From Alloboseaceae bacterium BT-24-1 (GTDB taxonomy: Bacteria; Pseudomonadota; Alphaproteobacteria; Rhizobiales; Beijerinckiaceae): 64,000 nt of DNA. Location: positions 62,001-126,000 of the forward strand of contig JAOYTL010000015.1 in the NCBI GenBank assembly GCA_025846845.1. The letters are read 5' to 3'. Under the pieces are notes generated by a model. That model searched no databases. It was not told the origin of the DNA and saw only the letters and a list, made by a program, of their open reading frames with translations. The translations under genes and the position numbers were made by a program. Of this stretch, positions 1-6,914 are shown piece after piece (the stretch's first letter is position 1; each line of letters starts with the position of its first letter).

Positions 1-1
1 C

Positions 2-1093
2 TCTCAAGCAGACCCGGACAACCCCTTCGTTTCGCACGCTTTTCTGCGCGCACTGGAAGAGAGCGGCTGCGTTGGCGGCCGCACGGGCTGGTCGCCGGCC
101 TATCTCCTGGTCGAGGATGCGAACGACCGCCTGATCGCCGCCGCACCATCCTTCGTGAAGGGCCATAGCCAGGGCGAATACGTCTTCGATCACAGCTGGG
201 CCGAGGCCTATATGCGCGCCGGCGGCCGCTATTATCCGAAGATCCAGGTCGCAGCTCCCTTCACTCCCGCGACCGGCCCGCGCCTGCTCGTCGCCGAGGG
301 ACCGCAGGCAGCCGAGGCGCGCGAGGCCCTGATCGCCGGGCTGGACGCACTTCGCGAGCAGGTCCGCGGCTCGTCGATCCATGTCACCTTCGCGCAGGAG
401 CCGGATCTGACGGCGTTGCTCGAAGCTGGCTTCCTCGAGCGCCACGACATCCAGTTCCATTGGCAGAATGAGAGCTTCGGCGCTTACGAAGACTTCCTCG
501 CCACGCTCGCCTCGCGCAAGCGCAAGGCGCTGAAGCGCGAGCGGCGCGAGGCCCTCTCCGCCGGCATCGATGTCGCGGTGCTCTCGGGGGCCGACCTCAC
601 CGAAAGCGTCTGGGACGATTTCCACGCGTTCTACGAGGACACCGGCTCGCGCAAATGGGGCCGACCCTATCTCAACCGCCGCTTCTTCTCCGAGATCGGG
701 CAGCGCATGGGTGAGCGCGTCGTGCTGATGCTCGCCCGCCGCGCCGGCCGCAACATCGCCGGCGCCATCAATTTCCGCGGCGGCAACACGCTCTACGGCC
801 GCAACTGGGGCTGCATCGAGGACCATCCCTTCCTGCATTTCGAGCTCTGCTATCACCAGGCCATCGACTATGCGATCGCGCACAAGCTGATCCGCGTCGA
901 GGCCGGCGCCCAGGGCGAGCACAAGCTCGCTCGCGGCTACCGCCCGGTGATCACCCGCTCGGCCCATCTCCTCGCCGATCCCGGCCTCGCCCGCGCCGTC
1001 GCCGCCTATCTGCCCGGCGAACGGCGTGAGATCAGCTCTGCAGTAGCTGCGCTTGCGCAGGAGAGCCCCTTCCGCAAGGCTGGCGACAGCTGA
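2..1093 (+). CDS. FemAB/GNAT-like acyltransferase (DUF482 family), 5' end missing
   Basis: The frame is open from base 2 and has no start inside the window, so the gene begins upstream; 363 residues are visible. The protein resembles the COG3146/DUF482 group, which has a double GNAT fold related to FemAB aminoacyl transferases. Members are annotated as predicted N-acyltransferases; substrate unknown. The central part is rich in Arg and Lys (around the RKRKALKRERR segment), followed by W-x-D-F-x-x-F-Y and a conserved C-terminal stretch with H-x-x-F-E-L-C-Y-H-Q, typical of the family. A GTG at 155 could be misread as a start, but the homologous sequence clearly continues upstream of it. The HIT gene follows 34 bases later. 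Confidence 0.8.
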   Translation, partial: SQADPDNPFVSHAFLRALEESGCVGGRTGWSPAYLLVEDANDRLIAAAPSFVKGHSQGEYVFDHSWAEAYMRAGGRYYPKIQVAAPFTPATGPRLLVAEGPQAAEAREALIAGLDALREQVRGSSIHVTFAQEPDLTALLEAGFLERHDIQFHWQNESFGAYEDFLATLASRKRKALKRERREALSAGIDVAVLSGADLTESVWDDFHAFYEDTGSRKWGRPYLNRRFFSEIGQRMGERVVLMLARRAGRNIAGAINFRGGNTLYGRNWGCIEDHPFLHFELCYHQAIDYAIAHKLIRVEAGAQGEHKLARGYRPVITRSAHLLADPGLARAVAAYLPGERREISSAVAALAQESPFRKAGDS

Positions 1094-1127
1094 CTCCCCC
1101 AGCCCACCAACGACCGGAACCTGCGCG

Positions 1128-1556
1128 ATGACCGCCTATGATCCCAGCAACATCTTCGCCAAGATCCTGCGTGGCGAACTGCCGGCCCACCGCGTCTACG
1201 AGGACGACCGGGCGCTCGCCTTCCTCGACATCATGCCGCGCGCCACTGGCCACACGCTGGTCATCCCGAAGAACCCGGCCCGCAACCTCCTCGACATCGA
1301 TCAGGGCGATCTCGGCTATGTCGCGGGAATCGCCCAGCGCATCGCCCGGGCGCAGATGCAGGCCTTCGCCGCCGACGGCATCACCGTCCAGCAGTTCAAC
1401 GAGACCGCCGGCGGTCAGGTCGTCTTCCATTTGCACGTCCACGTCATCCCGCGCCATGAGGGCGTTACGATGAAACCGCCGGCCAGCGAGATGGCCAAGC
1501 CTGAGGACCTCGCAGCCGCCGCAGAAAAAATTCGCGCCGCGCTGAAAAATCTTTGA
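1128..1556 (+). CDS. HIT family hydrolase (HINT/Fhit-like)
   Basis: A 142-residue histidine-triad protein. The triad H-L-H-V-H-V-I-P-R lies near residue 105, with the middle His as the expected nucleophile on nucleoside phosphoramidates or dinucleoside polyphosphates. The start F-A-K-I-L-R-G-E-L-P-A is typical of bacterial HinT proteins. An open frame extends upstream to 1053, but the ATG at 1128 begins at the family's usual N-terminus. Cytosolic; no signal peptide. It lies 34 bases after the acyltransferase and may be co-transcribed with it. It ends 6 bases before the ECF41-type promoter of the next operon. Confidence 0.9.
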   Translation: MTAYDPSNIFAKILRGELPAHRVYEDDRALAFLDIMPRATGHTLVIPKNPARNLLDIDQGDLGYVAGIAQRIARAQMQAFAADGITVQQFNETAGGQVVFHLHVHVIPRHEGVTMKPPASEMAKPEDLAAAAEKIRAALKNL

Positions 1557-1562
1557 GGAGCA

Positions 1563-1589
1563 TGTCACGCGGGCGCTGGCTGCCTCGTC
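1563..1589 (+). promoter_or_regulatory. ECF41-type sigma factor promoter
   Basis: TGTCACG at 1563-1569, a spacer of exactly 16 bases, then CGTC at 1586-1589. The published consensus for ECF41 sigma factors is TGTCACA, 16 bases, CGTC, so only the last base of the -35 box differs. The start codon of the first AhpD-like gene is 31 bases downstream with GGAG at 1611-1614, leaving a short leader. The ECF41 gene is the third gene of the operon driven by this site, which suggests autoregulation. Spacing and sequence are seen; function is inferred. Confidence 0.8.
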
Positions 1590-1620
1590 CTGTCTTCATC
1601 ACCACCTGATGGAGACGACG

Positions 1621-2088
1621 ATGACCCAGCGCCTCAACGGCTTCCAGACCGCCCCCGACGCCTACAAAGCCATGCTCGGCCTGCAGGATTATGTGAACCA
1701 GTCGAAGCTGGAGCACAGCCTGCTCGAGCTGGTGAAGATCCGCGCCTCTCAGATCAACCGCTGCGCCTATTGCCTTCACATGCACATCGCCGATGCGCGC
1801 AAGGCCGGCGAGAGCGAGATCCGCATCAACCTGCTCAGCGCCTGGGAGGAGTCCGAGCTCTTCACCCCGCGCGAGCGCGCCGTCCTGCGCTGGACCGAAG
1901 AGCTGACACGGCTCGTCGATCGCAGCCCGAGCGACGAGGCTTTCGCCGAACTACGCGAGCACTTCGACGAGAAGGATTGCGTCGACCTCTCGGTCGCCAT
2001 CGGCATGATCAATCTCTGGAATCGGATCAATTGCGGCTTCCGCACCCTGCATCCGAATGATCGGCGCCGCGAGAAGGTCGCCGCCTGA
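1621..2088 (+). CDS. AhpD-like carboxymuconolactone decarboxylase family protein, copy 1
   Basis: A 155-residue all-helical protein of the AhpD/CMD family. The redox motif C-A-Y-C is at residues 48-51, with His55 and an upstream Glu36 completing the E...CxxC...H relay of alkylhydroperoxidase AhpD-type proteins. The likely role is peroxidase or disulfide chemistry; substrate unknown. The ATG at 1621 is preferred over 1609 because GGAG at 1611-1614 is well placed for it. The next gene is a paralog of nearly equal length, and the third gene is an ECF41 sigma factor. ECF41 genes are known to sit beside carboxymuconolactone decarboxylase, oxidoreductase or epimerase genes. Confidence 0.9.
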   Translation: MTQRLNGFQTAPDAYKAMLGLQDYVNQSKLEHSLLELVKIRASQINRCAYCLHMHIADARKAGESEIRINLLSAWEESELFTPRERAVLRWTEELTRLVDRSPSDEAFAELREHFDEKDCVDLSVAIGMINLWNRINCGFRTLHPNDRRREKVAA

Positions 2089-2159
2089 AGCCACGCCGAC
2101 AGAAGCCTGCTGGCCCGGCAGCCGCCGGGCCGGAATCGCCCCAGCCCGAAAGCCCCGTC

Positions 2160-2633
2160 ATGAGCAAGCGCCTCAACCCCTACGTCACCGCCCCCGACAC
2201 CATGAAACCGATGATCGCGCTCGAAGCCTCGATCAAGGAGAGCGGCCTCGAGCACAGCCTGATCCATCTGGTGAAGATGCGGGCATCGCAGATCAATGGC
2301 TGCGCCTATTGCCTGCACATGCATTCGTCCGACGCGATCAAGGAGGGCGAGAGCCCGGCCCGCCTCTTCCTGCTCGACGCCTGGCACGAGTCGGCGCTCT
2401 ATACCCCGCGCGAACGTGCCGCCCTCGCCTGGACCGATGCGCTGACGCTGATCTCGCAGACCCATGCGCCGGACGAGGCCTATGACGCGGTCGTCAGCCA
2501 TTTCAGCCCTGAGGAAACCGTGAAGCTCACGCTGCTGATCGGCACGATCAACACCTGGAACCGGATCGCGATCGGCTTCCGCACGAGCCACCCCCATGAC
2601 CGTCCGGCCAAGACCGACGCGACGGCTGCCTGA
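2160..2633 (+). CDS. AhpD-like carboxymuconolactone decarboxylase family protein, copy 2
   Basis: A 157-residue paralog of the preceding gene, with C-A-Y-C and the downstream His at the same positions (48-51 and 55). Both share the segments E-H-S-L, V-K-(I/M)-R-A-S-Q-I-N and C-A-Y-C-L-H-M-H, so they look like a tandem duplication that has since diverged. The gap between them is 71 bases and contains a GC-rich inverted repeat but no second ECF41-like promoter, so the copy is probably read from the upstream promoter. The ECF41 gene starts 10 bases after the stop. Confidence 0.9.
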   Translation: MSKRLNPYVTAPDTMKPMIALEASIKESGLEHSLIHLVKMRASQINGCAYCLHMHSSDAIKEGESPARLFLLDAWHESALYTPRERAALAWTDALTLISQTHAPDEAYDAVVSHFSPEETVKLTLLIGTINTWNRIAIGFRTSHPHDRPAKTDATAA

Positions 2634-2643
2634 GACGCTTGCC

Positions 2644-3531
2644 ATGACCGCCCCGGACGACATCTTCGAGACGCATCGCCGCTTCCTGACCCGCCTCGCC
2701 TATCGCATGCTCGGCTCGGTCAGCGATGCCGAGGATATCGTCCAGGAGGCCTGGCTGCGCTGGCGCGATGTGCCGCAGGACGCGGTCGAGACACCACGCG
2801 CCTATCTCGCCCGCACCGTCACGCGCCTCTGCCTCGACCAGATGAAATCGGCCCGCAGCAAGCGCGAGTTCTATGTCGGCGCCTGGCTGCCCGAGCCGCT
2901 GGTCGAGGAGATCGGCGCCGGCGAATCCGATGTCGACACCCAGCTCGACGCGCCGATCGCGCTGATGCTGGCGCTGGAGCGGCTGACGCCGCTCGAGCGC
3001 GCCGCCTTCCTGCTGCATGACGTCTTCGATCTGGATTTCGCCGAGATCGCTCGCACCATCGACCGCAGCGAGAGCGCCTGCCGCCAGCTCGCCAAGCGCG
3101 CCCGCGAGCATGTCCGCATCGATATGCCGCCACGCAACAAGGTCGACCCCGCCGATGCGAAGCGCTTCGTCGAGGCCTTCTTCAAGGCCGCCCACAAGGC
3201 CGACACCAGCGATCTGCAGATCTTGCTCGCCCAGGATGTCGCCTTCCACAGCGATGGCGGCGGCAAGGTGCTGGCCGTGCTCAACCCACTCTATGGCATC
3301 GAGCGCGTCCTGCGCTTCTTCGCCGGCATCGCCAACAAGGTCGCCCACCTGCACAAGACGACCACGCTGTACAAGCCGGTGATGATCAACGGCATGCCGG
3401 GCTATCTCAGCCTCGAACGCGGCGAGACCTTGCAGGCGACGGCACTCGACATCCGCGACGGGCGCGTCCACGCGATCTACGTCGTGCGCAACCCGGACAA
3501 GCTCCGGCACATCTCGCTGACGGCGGGCTAG
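2644..3531 (+). CDS. ECF41-family RNA polymerase sigma factor with fused SnoaL-like C-terminal domain
   Basis: A 295-residue ECF sigma factor. Region 2 (about 10-75) and region 4 (about 105-160) recognise the -10 and -35 boxes. A SnoaL/NTF2-like extension follows from about 170. Three ECF41 hallmarks are present: W-L-P-E-P-L-V at 81-87 in the linker, D-G-G-G-K at 204-208, and N-P-D-K-L at 282-286. In this group the extension replaces a separate anti-sigma factor and tunes activity. The ATG at 2644 is chosen because the frame upstream overlaps the previous gene. The genomic context (two AhpD/CMD genes) and the promoter at 1563-1589 both match ECF41 biology. The inducing signal is unknown. Confidence 0.95.
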   Translation: MTAPDDIFETHRRFLTRLAYRMLGSVSDAEDIVQEAWLRWRDVPQDAVETPRAYLARTVTRLCLDQMKSARSKREFYVGAWLPEPLVEEIGAGESDVDTQLDAPIALMLALERLTPLERAAFLLHDVFDLDFAEIARTIDRSESACRQLAKRAREHVRIDMPPRNKVDPADAKRFVEAFFKAAHKADTSDLQILLAQDVAFHSDGGGKVLAVLNPLYGIERVLRFFAGIANKVAHLHKTTTLYKPVMINGMPGYLSLERGETLQATALDIRDGRVHAIYVVRNPDKLRHISLTAG

Positions 3532-3638
3532 GGTACTCCCAACGCCCTACCCCGTTCGCGCTCCGGCCGCGATTATGGCTCAAATGTGGGCAAGGCAACC
3601 TGGCTAGCTGATTTGCATCCGCACAGGAGCCTTGCGCC

Positions 3639-4481
3639 ATGAATTTTGATATTTCTCAAGTTAAGCACCCAAAGGAGAAGCTTTACGGCAGCATCATGCT
3701 CGTCGTCGGCGCCCTGATCTGGGCATTGGTGATCGGTTTCATCGCCCTGAGCCTGCTCCGCGGCCAACTCCATGCCGCGATGCTCGCCCTGATTTACTTT
3801 TTCACCTTCTGGCTGGTTTCGTACTGGGCGCGTGCCCTCACCCGCGCCTATATGATCGGCCATTTCGTCATGGTCGGCCCCGATCAGTTCCCGCATCTCC
3901 ATCGCATGGTCGAAGATGGCGCCCGCGCGCTCGGCCTGCGCGAGATCCCGCAGACCTTCGTCTACAACTCCAGCGGCGTCCTCAACGCGATGGCGCTGCG
4001 CCTCGTCGGCCGCCAGCGCTATATCTGGCTGACCTCGGCCCTGATCGACGCCGACAATGACGAGCAGGTCCGCTTCGTCATCGGCCATGAGCTCGGCCAC
4101 CATGTCGCCGGCCATCTCGATGAGCCCTGGAGCTATCTGCGCTTCCCCGGCCACATCATCCCATTCCTCGGCGCCGCTTATTCCCGCGGTCGCGAACTGA
4201 CCTGCGACCGCATCGGCGCCTTCGTCGCCCGCGATCTGCAGGCAGCCCGCACGGGCCTGCAGATGCTGGCCTGCGGCAGCGCCAAGCTGAACGCCCAGAT
4301 GAACTCCGACGCCTTCCAGAAGCAGGAGCAGATGGTGCCGGGCATCGCCGGCTTCTTCCTGAAGATCGTCTCGCACTATCCGCGCCACACCCGCCGCGTC
4401 GAGGCGGTGACGCAATGGCATCGCTCGCAGCAAGGGGCGGCCGCTGCGGCTCAGCCTGGGCTGCGCCCGCGCCTCGCCTGA
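3639..4481 (+). CDS. M48 family membrane zinc metallopeptidase
   Basis: A 280-residue protein with two N-terminal hydrophobic segments (about 17-39 and 46-63), then an M48 peptidase domain. The zinc site H-E-L-G-H-H is at 150-155 and a downstream S-R-x-R-E-x-x-C-D (Glu near 188) supplies the third ligand, as in HtpX/Ste24-like proteases. It probably degrades or processes membrane or misfolded proteins at the inner membrane. It has its own RBS (AGGAG about 10 bases before the ATG), is separated from the sigma operon by 107 bases, and ends just before a strong terminator. Confidence 0.88.
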   Translation: MNFDISQVKHPKEKLYGSIMLVVGALIWALVIGFIALSLLRGQLHAAMLALIYFFTFWLVSYWARALTRAYMIGHFVMVGPDQFPHLHRMVEDGARALGLREIPQTFVYNSSGVLNAMALRLVGRQRYIWLTSALIDADNDEQVRFVIGHELGHHVAGHLDEPWSYLRFPGHIIPFLGAAYSRGRELTCDRIGAFVARDLQAARTGLQMLACGSAKLNAQMNSDAFQKQEQMVPGIAGFFLKIVSHYPRHTRRVEAVTQWHRSQQGAAAAAQPGLRPRLA

Positions 4482-4504
4482 GCGAAACGCGGCTGACACA
4501 ATTG

Positions 4505-4536
4505 AACCCGGCGCGACGAACTCGCGCCGGGTTTTT
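4505..4536 (+). terminator. Rho-independent terminator after the M48 protease gene
   Basis: A perfect 12-bp stem AACCCGGCGCGA / TCGCGCCGGGTT (4505-4516 and 4522-4533) with a 5-base loop, followed by a T run. It begins 24 bases after the protease stop codon. The next gene ends on the opposite strand, so this also separates convergent transcripts. Confidence 0.9.
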
Positions 4537-4586
4537 CGTTGGCGAAGCCGGTACAGACCGGGCGGCTCGCGCCCGGCGTTTCTCTT

Positions 4587-5129
4587 TCACCAGGAGCGAC
4601 GCTGCAATTGCAGGGTCGGCCACTGCAGCGCCGGCTTGAAACCCTTGGCGATGCCGGCCTTGATCACGCGCGCCTCGCTGTTGATCAGGAGTGCAAAATC
4701 CAGCGTTTCGGCGGGTGTCCACACGGCCTTCTTGGCGTAGGTCATGCAGTCGATGCTGAGCCATGCTCCGCCCGCCAACAGCACGTTCGCCACCGCGGAT
4801 GCGCAGTTCTTGACCGTCATGTTGTAGGTCAGGTCCTTCTTCATCTCGTAGTATTTTGCCCGCATGCGGCCTTCGTCGAGGCAATCGATGACGACCGCCC
4901 TGTCCGGGGATCGCCCTTCCGCCGCGACATCATGGGCATAATCCGGCGTTGCCGCGCCGAACTGCTCGGCCGGCTTGAGCGGCTTGGCGCCGGGAGTGCC
5001 CTTGTCGCCCCGGCCCCGCGGCCACCAACTGACATATTCCGCCTTGCCGCCACCTGCCCCGAACGAAATGTCCATGGAGGCGTGGCCGACATTCGGCAGC
5101 TTCGGATACCAGCAATAGACCTTGTTCAT
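4587..5129 (-). CDS. Uncharacterised protein, candidate permuted papain-fold (NlpC/P60-like) cysteine peptidase
   Basis: A 180-residue protein starting M-N-K-V-Y-C-W-Y-P. No family is recognised with confidence. Two motifs suggest a circularly permuted papain/NlpC-P60 fold: an early G-H-A-S-M-D-I (His16) and a later K-N-C-A-S (Cys109), the His-before-Cys order seen in LRAT, PPPDE and DUF4105-like proteins. Y-V-S-W-W-P at 32-37 is an aromatic signature. No signal peptide or membrane segment. The start at 5129 is chosen because the residues upstream look non-coding; a longer form to 5186 is possible. It is convergent with the M48 protease gene and lies downstream of azlD after a 224-base structured gap. 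Function is inference. Confidence 0.6.
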   Translation of the reverse strand: MNKVYCWYPKLPNVGHASMDISFGAGGGKAEYVSWWPRGRGDKGTPGAKPLKPAEQFGAATPDYAHDVAAEGRSPDRAVVIDCLDEGRMRAKYYEMKKDLTYNMTVKNCASAVANVLLAGGAWLSIDCMTYAKKAVWTPAETLDFALLINSEARVIKAGIAKGFKPALQWPTLQLQRRSW

Positions 5130-5353
5130 CTGCACCCTCGAAACGGGCGAGGGTCGCCAATCGCCTCGAAACGACGGGAACGGCACCCTCGCAGATCGGC
5201 TTCGCTCAACGCAGCTGGAGCGGATCAGGTTGAACCCGCCGCTCGGCAGCCTCGTCTCTCTTGAAAACAGAGACCCCTTGCTCCTCGGTTTGCGACGCGC
5301 GGGGACCCTTCAGGCGGCTTGCTGTACTCTGACTGGTTTTCGCGCCCAGGTTG
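5130..5353 (-). other. Structured 5' region upstream of the papain-fold candidate
   Basis: This 224-base gap lies between azlD and the next minus-strand gene. On the minus strand it contains a hairpin GTCTCT...AGAGAC around 5252-5272, a GC-rich stem (GCCGAGCGGC), the string CAACCTGATCC, a dyad CGCTC...GAGCG, and an inverted pair CGAGGGT...ACCCTCG just before the start codon. It could be a structured leader, but I cannot assign it to a known RNA family. Confidence 0.35.
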
Positions 5354-5710
5354 TCAGACCAGCCACCAGGCGCCGCTGATCAGCACGGCCTCGCCGATGA
5401 CCACGGCCAGCATCACCTTGCGCCGGTCGACCAACACAACCGTCACAGCGACGGCGAGTGCCGCCAGCCTGACCGTGAGCGGCACGCCGGCGAGCGCGCC
5501 CGGCGCCGCCAGCACCAGCTTGGCCACCACCCCCGCGAGCAGCGCGGTTGCGACCAACCTCACCCATTCGAGCCAGGGCGAGTTCTCGTCGAGTCGGCGC
5601 GCGAAGACGACGGCGAGCCAGCGCCAGATCTCGGTCGGCAGGACCGCGAACAGCAGAAGCGCGAGATAGGGCCACCACGGCCCGTCGAGAAAGGCGATCG
5701 GCTGCGTCAT
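5354..5710 (-). CDS. azlD: AzlD family branched-chain amino acid exporter small subunit
   Basis: A 118-residue hydrophobic protein with about four membrane segments, including the N-terminal P-W-W-P-Y-L-A-L-L stretch and a P-T-E-I-W-R loop. Size and topology match AzlD, the small partner of AzlC in export of branched-chain amino acids or their analogues (azaleucine resistance). Its start codon overlaps the azlC stop by four bases (5707-5710), so the two are translationally coupled. The protein ends at the cytoplasmic membrane without a tail. Confidence 0.82.
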   Translation of the reverse strand: MTQPIAFLDGPWWPYLALLLFAVLPTEIWRWLAVVFARRLDENSPWLEWVRLVATALLAGVVAKLVLAAPGALAGVPLTVRLAALAVAVTVVLVDRRKVMLAVVIGEAVLISGAWWLV

Positions 5711-6444
5711 GCGCCCGCCTTCGGCGCCGCCTTGCGCCGGCGCTGCACGAGGAAGGCGATGCTGCCGCCGACGACACCGCTGGCGATCAGGTCGAAACCG
5801 CCGCCGATCGCCCAGCTCGCTGCCGGCCCAAGCGCGAGGCCGAGCCCGATCGCAACTTTATCGCCCAAGCCGCGGATGCCAGCCGTCATCGAGCTCAGGA
5901 AGAAGATCGGCGTCAGGCAGAGCAACCCGGCCGCGACGGGCGCCGGCACCACGCCGGCGAGATGGAAACCGGCGAAGGTGCAGAAGGAACTGACCAGGAT
6001 CAGCCCGTTGGCAAAACCGAGGAAATACGGAACGCGCTGCTCGGGCGGTATCGCCGGCAGGCGCCTGAGACTTTCGACCCAGGAGGTCACCGCGACATAA
6101 TGGGCGATCAGCAACTGCGTTCCGATCCCCTGCCCCGGGCGGCGCAGCAGCGGCAGCAGCGCCACGGTCATCGGCAGGAAGCGCAGCGAGGCGAAGCCGA
6201 TCGCCAGCGCGATCGCGCTCCAGGCCGCACCGGCGGCGATCGAGGCGAAGAACAGCACCTGCGACGGGCCGGCCCAGACCAGGATCGTCGAGAGCACGGC
6301 GGCCTCGACCGGATAGCCGACATCCCGCGCCAGCGAGCCGACGCCCATCAGCGAAAGCCCGACCACCCAGGCCGGGAGCATCACGGCATCGCGAAAGCCA
6401 GTGAGGACCGGCCGAACCCAGGCGCTGCGGGCGGGTTTGCTCAT
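5707..6444 (-). CDS. azlC: AzlC family branched-chain amino acid exporter large subunit
   Basis: A 245-residue integral membrane protein with the AzlC/YgaZ fold: an N-terminal cytoplasmic segment, then F-R-D-A-V-M-L-P-A-W and the W-A-G-P-S-Q-V-L-F motif characteristic of the family. It forms the main channel subunit of a branched-chain amino acid exporter with AzlD, which overlaps its 3' end. No regulator gene is adjacent. A terminator for the upstream minus-strand operon lies about 80 bases before its start, so azlCD is its own transcript. Confidence 0.88.
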   Translation of the reverse strand: MSKPARSAWVRPVLTGFRDAVMLPAWVVGLSLMGVGSLARDVGYPVEAAVLSTILVWAGPSQVLFFASIAAGAAWSAIALAIGFASLRFLPMTVALLPLLRRPGQGIGTQLLIAHYVAVTSWVESLRRLPAIPPEQRVPYFLGFANGLILVSSFCTFAGFHLAGVVPAPVAAGLLCLTPIFFLSSMTAGIRGLGDKVAIGLGLALGPAASWAIGGGFDLIASGVVGGSIAFLVQRRRKAAPKAGA

Positions 6445-6521
6445 GCCGCAGGAGACGCCGGCGGGCGCCCGTCAGTTCTCGAAGGCAGGGATGCTCTGGA
6501 AGGCTGGATCATCGGACCCGC

Positions 6522-6557
6522 TGAAACGAAACACGGCCCGCAGCAATTGCGGGCCGT
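6522..6557 (-). terminator. Rho-independent terminator (minus strand) after the clpA operon
   Basis: A 10-bp perfect stem ACGGCCCGCA / TGCGGGCCGT (6533-6542 and 6548-6557) with a 5-base loop. Read on the minus strand it is followed by GTTTCGTTT. The other flank is also T-rich on the plus strand, so it may act in both directions. It lies about 80 bases past the stop of the small membrane protein gene. Confidence 0.8.
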
Positions 6558-6634
6558 TTCGTTTAAAGCGTATCGCGCCGGCAGCATGACAGCCCCAGGA
6601 CCGCGCGCCAGCCCTGCATCCAGTGCAAATCGGA

Positions 6635-6910
6635 TCAGAAGCTCTTCATCGCCAGGCCCATCAGCTCGTTCCCGAAGTCGATGATTTCCTTGGGCACGCC
6701 GCCGATAGCGCGATAGCCGAGCCAGAGCAGATAGAGGAAGGCCGGAACCAATATCCAGCCCAGCACCTCCTCGAAGACGATGCGCCGCCGGCGGCGGCGC
6801 GCCCGCTTCTCGAACCAGCCGAGCTTCTCCTTCGGCGCCGATGCCGCCGCTTGCGCGGCGACCTCCTCGTCCTGTGCCCAGGCGCTGGCGGGCTTGCGTT
6901 TGAAGAACAC
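6635..6910 (-). CDS. Small single-span membrane protein downstream of clpA
   Basis: A 91-residue protein of unknown function. Residues 1-45 are cytoplasmic in character, ending in a run of seven basic residues (R-A-R-R-R-R-R-R), followed by one membrane segment (about 49-67) and a short amphipathic tail ending M-K-S-F. The Arg cluster just before the helix predicts N-in topology. It starts 4 bases after clpA, with an RBS inside the end of clpA, so it is almost certainly co-translated with it. A link to ClpAP proteolysis is plausible only by position. Confidence 0.7.
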   Translation of the reverse strand: MFFKRKPASAWAQDEEVAAQAAASAPKEKLGWFEKRARRRRRRIVFEEVLGWILVPAFLYLLWLGYRAIGGVPKEIIDFGNELMGLAMKSF

Positions 6911-6914
6911 CGGA

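Noticed and set aside
5218..5287. tRNA-like fold GGAGC...GCTCC with a CTTGAAA loop (plus strand)
   Set aside because: No D-arm, no GTTCGA T-arm and no acceptor of 7 bp; not a tRNA.
5130..5310. Thiamine pyrophosphate riboswitch-like string (CAACCTGATCC on the minus strand)
   Set aside because: The TPP core needs GCTGAGA and the CGTAGGGA or CGAAGGGA strand; neither is present, and the gene downstream has no thiamine link.
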